This document shows, one piece after another, positions 59,918 through 64,000 of a stretch of 64,000 nt of DNA. The notes beneath the pieces were generated by a model, which made no database searches, was not told the DNA's origin, and saw only the letters and a program-made list of their open reading frames with translations. Source of the DNA: Prosthecobacter gellanilyticus (GTDB lineage: Bacteria > Verrucomicrobiota > Verrucomicrobiia > Verrucomicrobiales > Verrucomicrobiaceae); NCBI RefSeq assembly GCF_007992435.1, contig NZ_BKAG01000014.1, positions 1 to 64,000 of the forward strand, given 5' to 3'. The translations under genes were made by a program, and so were the position numbers. Within the stretch, counting starts at the first letter, position 1, and every line of letters begins with the position of its first letter.

Positions 59918-62809
59918 TTAGGCATTCGCGCGCAGGATCTGGGCGAGGACGTAGGGGAGGATGCCGCCAGCGCGGTAGTAGTCGATCTCGACGGGGGTGT
60001 CGATGCGGACGACGACGGGGATGTCGAAGCTGGTGCCGTCGGCCTTGTGGACGCGCAGGGTGGCTTCGCTCATGGGCTTGAAGTCGTTGGACAGGCCCAG
60101 GAGGTCGTAGGTGGCATCGCCGAGGTCCTTAACCTTGTCGTAGTCAGCCTTGTTCTTGAAGTTGCAAGGCAGGACGCCCATGCCGACGAGGTTGCTGCGG
60201 TGAATGCGCTCGAAGGACTTGGTGATCACGGCCTTCACGCCGAGAAGACGGGTGCCTTTGGCGGCCCAGTCGCGGCTGGAGCCCATGCCGTAGTCTTCAC
60301 CACCGAGGATGATGGTGGGAGTGCCTGCGGCCTTGTAGGCTTCAGCAGCGTCGAAGATCGGCAGGACTTCGCTTCCGTTGTTAGGCGTGATGCCGCTGAC
60401 GGAACCGTTCGGCAACTCATGAGCGTGGGCCATGAGTGGAGCCTGGGAGGTGGTGTTGACGGCGCTGGAGTAGACCTTGGTGATGCCGCCTTCGGTGCCA
60501 GGAACCATGAGGTTCTTGATGCGCACGTTGGCGAAGGTGCCGCGGGTCATGACGAGGTCATTGCCGCGACGGCTGCCGTAGCTGTTGAAGTCGGCCTGGG
60601 TGACTTGGTTGTCGAGGAGGAAGCGGCCTGCGGGGCTGTCCTTCTTGATGTTGCCAGCTGGGCTGATGTGGTCCGTCGTGACGGAGTCACCGAAGATGCC
60701 GAGAGGACGAGCGCCCTTGATCTCGGTGATGTCAACAGGAGTCATGCTGAAATCTGCGAAGAACGGCGGATGCTGGATGTAGGTGGACTTGCCATCCCAC
60801 TCGAACACTTCGCCAACGCTGCCCTTGATCTCATTCCACTTCGGATTCTGCGAAGCGAAGTCCGTGTAGAGCCTGCGGAACACGTCAGGAGAAAGCGCGG
60901 AAGCCATGGCGTCACGCACCTCGCTGAGGGTCGGCCAGATGTCCTTCAGATAGACGCCGCTGCCAGCGACAAGCTCGTCCTTGCTCAGGTCGATATCGAC
61001 CGTACCAGCGATGGCATAGGCGACGACGAGCGGAGGGCTCATGAGGAAGTTTGCCTTGATGCTCTGATGCACGCGGGCTTCGAAGTTACGATTGCCGGAG
61101 AGCACGCTGGCGGCGACGATGTCTTCGGATTTCACCACGTCTTCGATGCCAGCATCGAGAGGGCCGGAGTTACCGATACAGGTCGTGCAGCCATAACCAA
61201 CTGTTTGGAAACCGAGCTTGTCCAGCTCAGGCTGGAGGCCGGTCTTGGTGAGGTAATCTGTCACCACACGGCTGCCTGGGCCAAGGCTGGTTTTCACGGA
61301 AGGCTTCACGGTCAGCCCTTTGGCGTTCGCCTTCTTGGCGAGGAGACCTGCGGCGAGCATGACGCTTGGGTTGGAAGTGTTCGTGCAGCTCGTGATGGCG
61401 GCGATGAGCACGCTGCCATGGGAGATGATGTCTTTGACGCCAGCCTTGCTGTCGACAGTGACTTCGTAGCTTGGGTAAGCAAGGTCATCGCTCGGCTCGG
61501 TGACCACACCTTCCTGGGCACCGAAGGCGGCGGCCACGGAACCGGCATTGTCCGGCACGGAGTCGAGGGACGGCGGAAGGTTGAGAGGCTCAGCGGGTTC
61601 AGCATGCTTGCCGTAGCCGCCAGGGGTGGGCTTGGTGAGCATCTCGTTCCAGGTGGGCTTGAGAGCGCTGACGGTGATGCGGTCCTGCGGACGCTTCGGG
61701 CCGGAGACGCAAGGCTCCACGGTGCTGATGTCCATCTCGAGCTCGGTGGTGAAGTCGAGCACGCCCTTCTCCGTCGGGATGCCCCACAGGCCCTGAGCCT
61801 GGAAGTAGTTCTTCACGGTGGTGCAGTTCTCCTCGCTACGGCCGGTGCCGCGCAGGTAGTTGATGGTTTCCTCATCGACGCCGAAGAAGCCCATGGTGGC
61901 ACCATATTCAGGAGCCATGTTGGCGATGGTGGCACGGTCGGTGACGGGCAGGCTGACAGCGCCCGGGCCGTAGAATTCGACGAACTTGCCGACCACGCCG
62001 AGCTTACGGAGCTTCTGGGTGACTTCGAGCACGAGGTCGGTGGCGGTCACGCCTTCCTTGAGGGAGCCGCTGAGATACACGCCGACGACTTCTGGCACAA
62101 GGAAGGTCACAGGCTGGCCGAGCATGCCGGCTTCAGCTTCAATGCCGCCCACGCCCCAGCCAACAACGCCGAGGCCGTTGATCATGGTGGTGTGGGAGTC
62201 CGTGCCGACGAGTGAATCCGGATAGTACACGCCATCCTTCTCCAGCACGCCCTTGGCGAGATATTCGAGGTTCACCTGATGCACGATGCCGATGCCAGGA
62301 GGCACGACCTTGAAGGTATCGAAAGCCTGCTCACCCCACTTGAGGAATTGGTAGCGTTCTTTGTTACGCTCAAACTCAAGCGCGAGGTTCTGGTTCAGCG
62401 CATCCTGGGTGCCAGCGTAGTCCACCTGCACGCTGTGGTCGACCACAAGGTCCACCGGGACGAGAGGCTCCACCATCTTGGGGTTCTTGCCGAGCTCCTT
62501 CACCTTCGAGCGCATGGCAGCGAGGTCGACGAGAAGCGGCACGCCGGTGAAGTCCTGAAGAACGATACGGGCGACGGTGAACGGGATCTCATACTCACCA
62601 GGAGACTTGGCGTTCCAGTTGGCGAGGTTCTTGACGTCAGCGTCCGTGACCTTCTTGCCGTCCAGATTACGCAGCAGGGACTCCAGCACGATACGGATCG
62701 AAACAGGCAGGCGGGAAACTTTGCCGATGCCAGCGGATTCGAGAGCGGGAAGAGAGTAAAACTTGCCGGCGGAGCCGTTGCCAGTCGTGAAGGTCTGAGG
62801 GGTATTCAT
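59918..62809 (-). CDS. acnA: Aconitate hydratase
   Basis: The 963-residue product is an AcnA-type aconitase, converting citrate to isocitrate in the TCA cycle through a 4Fe-4S cluster. The start is ATG 62809 ([20 protein letters not shown]); an upstream frame is rejected. Landmarks are [56 protein letters not shown], the cluster Cys regions [13 protein letters not shown] and [13 protein letters not shown], and the swivel-domain motifs [30 protein letters not shown] and [16 protein letters not shown]. It is somewhat longer than E. coli AcnA (891). It stands as a single gene, with a terminator after it and a 107-bp gap upstream to the partial sulfatase. Confidence 0.97.
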   Translation of the reverse strand: MNTPQTFTTGNGSAGKFYSLPALESAGIGKVSRLPVSIRIVLESLLRNLDGKKVTDADVKNLANWNAKSPGEYEIPFTVARIVLQDFTGVPLLVDLAAMRSKVKELGKNPKMVEPLVPVDLVVDHSVQVDYAGTQDALNQNLALEFERNKERYQFLKWGEQAFDTFKVVPPGIGIVHQVNLEYLAKGVLEKDGVYYPDSLVGTDSHTTMINGLGVVGWGVGGIEAEAGMLGQPVTFLVPEVVGVYLSGSLKEGVTATDLVLEVTQKLRKLGVVGKFVEFYGPGAVSLPVTDRATIANMAPEYGATMGFFGVDEETINYLRGTGRSEENCTTVKNYFQAQGLWGIPTEKGVLDFTTELEMDISTVEPCVSGPKRPQDRITVSALKPTWNEMLTKPTPGGYGKHAEPAEPLNLPPSLDSVPDNAGSVAAAFGAQEGVVTEPSDDLAYPSYEVTVDSKAGVKDIISHGSVLIAAITSCTNTSNPSVMLAAGLLAKKANAKGLTVKPSVKTSLGPGSRVVTDYLTKTGLQPELDKLGFQTVGYGCTTCIGNSGPLDAGIEDVVKSEDIVAASVLSGNRNFEARVHQSIKANFLMSPPLVVAYAIAGTVDIDLSKDELVAGSGVYLKDIWPTLSEVRDAMASALSPDVFRRLYTDFASQNPKWNEIKGSVGEVFEWDGKSTYIQHPPFFADFSMTPVDITEIKGARPLGIFGDSVTTDHISPAGNIKKDSPAGRFLLDNQVTQADFNSYGSRRGNDLVMTRGTFANVRIKNLMVPGTEGGITKVYSSAVNTTSQAPLMAHAHELPNGSVSGITPNNGSEVLPIFDAAEAYKAAGTPTIILGGEDYGMGSSRDWAAKGTRLLGVKAVITKSFERIHRSNLVGMGVLPCNFKNKADYDKVKDLGDATYDLLGLSNDFKPMSEATLRVHKADGTSFDIPVVVRIDTPVEIDYYRAGGILPYVLAQILRANA

Positions 62810-62916
62810 TGCGGGGGTGGTCAGGAGAAAAGCAGAGATAGCGAAGGTAGCACAAATGGCACCAGTTTTTTTTATCTGACCCATCAGTGATGATGAGATC
62901 AAATGTCATCACTAGA

Positions 62917-64000
62917 CTATTGTGGATCAGGGGCAGGCTTGGCGACCTGTTCTCTGGGCGGAAGGAGGGTGATGCGGAGGCGGTGGACGGTGCCGTCAAA
63001 GGGGGTGCTGTTGGGGTAGTCTTTGACGCTGAGGGGGCCGAAGCTGCGGCCAGCAGCCAGGCCGGTGGCGGGCTGCCCGGGGAAGCCGGTGGCGAAGGGG
63101 GCATTCGCCAGCATCTCGCTGCGGCCGGGGATGGCGAGGGACATGAGACCGTCTGCATCCATGCCGGCGCGGACATGGCAGGTGCCGGGCTGGAGGCCAT
63201 CACCGGAAACGGTGGTGACTTTGCCGTCATGAAACACGGAGAGAGTGGGCTGGCCTGCCACAAGATGCAGGGCATAGCCGAGCTTGGCATCGCCCTGGAA
63301 GACGAGGGTGCTGTCCTGGTCCACAAGAGGGTGGTAATCGAAACTGGTGTCGATGAAGAAGCCGCGGCCCGTCAGAGGTGGTGAGGCTTTGGCATCCAGG
63401 GCATCTCCTGGAACGAGACTGAGGTGGATGGAACCATCTGAGCTCGTCTCAGGAAGGATCTCGGCCACGGGACGAGAGGCGCTGCGAAACTCGGTGGGGA
63501 AGAAGGCGGCGATGTCCTGCTTCAAGAGGGCATTCGCAGGATCGTTGGCGACATTCGTCCATTCATGAGGGTCGGTTTGATGGTCGTAGAGTTCCTCGCT
63601 GCCATCGGCATAGCGGATGTAGCGCCACTGGTCCGTGCGGGCGGCATAGCCAGCCTGCTTGCCACCGCCCATGATGGTGATGGCAGGGCGTGCGCTCTTC
63701 GTGGCCGGGTCCTTGAGCATGGGCACGAGGCTGGTGCCATCGAGATGCTCAGGGGCCTTGGTTTGGGTGAGATCACAGAGAGTGGGGTAGAGGTCGATGA
63801 GCGAGACAGGCTCGGCGCTGACGGTGTCAGGCTGCGTGATGCCGGGAGCCACGATGCAAAGGGGGATGCGGGTGGTCTCCTCCCAGAGCTTGCCTTTGTG
63901 CCACATCTGCTTTTCACCGAGATACCAGCCGTGATCCGAGGTGAAGACGATGATGGTGTTCTTGGCATTGGGGCCGGCTTCGAGTGCATCCAGGACCTTG
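62917..64000 (-). CDS. Exported sulfatase (iduronate-2-sulfatase-like), 5' end outside the window
   Basis: The frame stays open from base 64000 to a TAG at 62917, so the N-terminal part (signal peptide and catalytic Cys-x-Pro-x-Arg) lies beyond the right edge. The visible 361 residues start KVLDALEAGPNAKNTIIVF. They carry VFTSDHGWYLGEKQMWHKGKL, the sulfatase block with the metal-binding Asp/His and the substrate Lys, then TRIPLCIVAPGIT and SLIDLYPTLCDLTQ typical of iduronate-2-sulfatase-like enzymes. The C-terminal about 150 residues form a beta-sandwich-like domain that is longer than usual (STLVFQGDAKLGYALHLVAG). It shares family with the sulfatase at 47812 but differs in type. Confidence 0.93.
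   Translation of the reverse strand, partial: KVLDALEAGPNAKNTIIVFTSDHGWYLGEKQMWHKGKLWEETTRIPLCIVAPGITQPDTVSAEPVSLIDLYPTLCDLTQTKAPEHLDGTSLVPMLKDPATKSARPAITIMGGGKQAGYAARTDQWRYIRYADGSEELYDHQTDPHEWTNVANDPANALLKQDIAAFFPTEFRSASRPVAEILPETSSDGSIHLSLVPGDALDAKASPPLTGRGFFIDTSFDYHPLVDQDSTLVFQGDAKLGYALHLVAGQPTLSVFHDGKVTTVSGDGLQPGTCHVRAGMDADGLMSLAIPGRSEMLANAPFATGFPGQPATGLAAGRSFGPLSVKDYPNSTPFDGTVHRLRITLLPPREQVAKPAPDPQ

Noticed and set aside
59837..62215. 792-codon plus-strand frame opposite aconitase
   Set aside because: Antisense shadow in GC-rich DNA; repetitive Val/Gly/Asp/His content and no recognisable domain.
1..64000. Frequent CCTAAC/GTTAGG hexamers in genes and at stop codons
   Set aside because: About 30 sites were counted by eye, close to the number expected from base composition on both strands; they stand out only because other CTA and TAA contexts are rare here.
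1..64000. CRISPR array or tRNA genes
   Set aside because: No regularly spaced repeats and no cloverleaf-type sequence were found in the gaps.

Overview
The window reads as a chromosomal segment of a Verrucomicrobiota bacterium, most likely family Verrucomicrobiaceae (Prosthecobacter/Verrucomicrobium-like). This is inferred from content: a fused LpxC-FabZ gene, paired DUF1501 and DUF1549/DUF1553 genes, SHD1-domain secreted proteins, several sulfatases, and a long SecA with a SEC-C tail. The envelope is Gram-negative (lipid A genes, lipoprotein, pseudopilins, PBP1C). DNA is GC-rich with few clear Shine-Dalgarno sites, so several starts were chosen from protein features. I saw no tRNA, rRNA or CRISPR array.

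Layout. 1-5.1 kb: the first 41 codons of a membrane protein running off the left edge, a class I photolyase, and a transglutaminase/DUF2126 protein. 5.2-11.4 kb: a 2048-residue secreted protein made of three long repeats with Calx-beta, Ig-like and putative-Ig domains. 11.4-14.8 kb: a minus-strand cluster rpe, lpxC-fabZ, lpxA and a dCMP deaminase. 15-20.6 kb: a secreted HExxH protein, secA with its terminator, and a pilin-like protein. 20.6-21.6 kb: a REP-associated tyrosine transposase (RAYT) flanked by two 203-bp palindromic repeats. 21.8-31.9 kb: glycerate kinase, an M50 protease, a two-gene two-component system, a DUF1287 protein, a TPR protein, an MMPL/RND-type exporter and an NHL-repeat protein. 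32.2-39.7 kb: a NAD-type formate dehydrogenase alpha subunit without its partners, two exported unknowns, PBP1C and a TPR protein.

39.8-42.9 kb holds five type II secretion-type pseudopilin genes (G, H, I, J, K order); the J-like protein has a collagen-like tail. 42.9-47.8 kb is a tightly overlapping minus-strand operon of four unknowns, two of them built from serial DG-containing beta modules. 47.8-53 kb holds a sulfatase, a DUF1501 protein and a DUF1549/DUF1553 protein. 53.1-55.3 kb is a plus-strand set: a lipoprotein and two tandem paralogues. 55.3-57.5 kb has a PfkB kinase, a 28-residue membrane peptide and a proline-rich membrane-anchored protein. 57.8-59.8 kb is a compact cassette of an SMC/OLD-type ATPase, a separate small TOPRIM-like protein and a bacterial PH-domain membrane protein; part of the ATPase gene is clearly AT-richer than its surroundings. 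59.8-64 kb: structured intergenic DNA, aconitase, and a sulfatase cut by the right edge.

The strongest candidates for something little described are the RAYT with its matched 203-bp elements, the split OLD-like ATPase/TOPRIM cassette, the modular-beta operon at 42.9-47.8 kb, and the lipoprotein/paralogue set at 53.1-55.3 kb. All functional statements come from motif reading; no database search was run.
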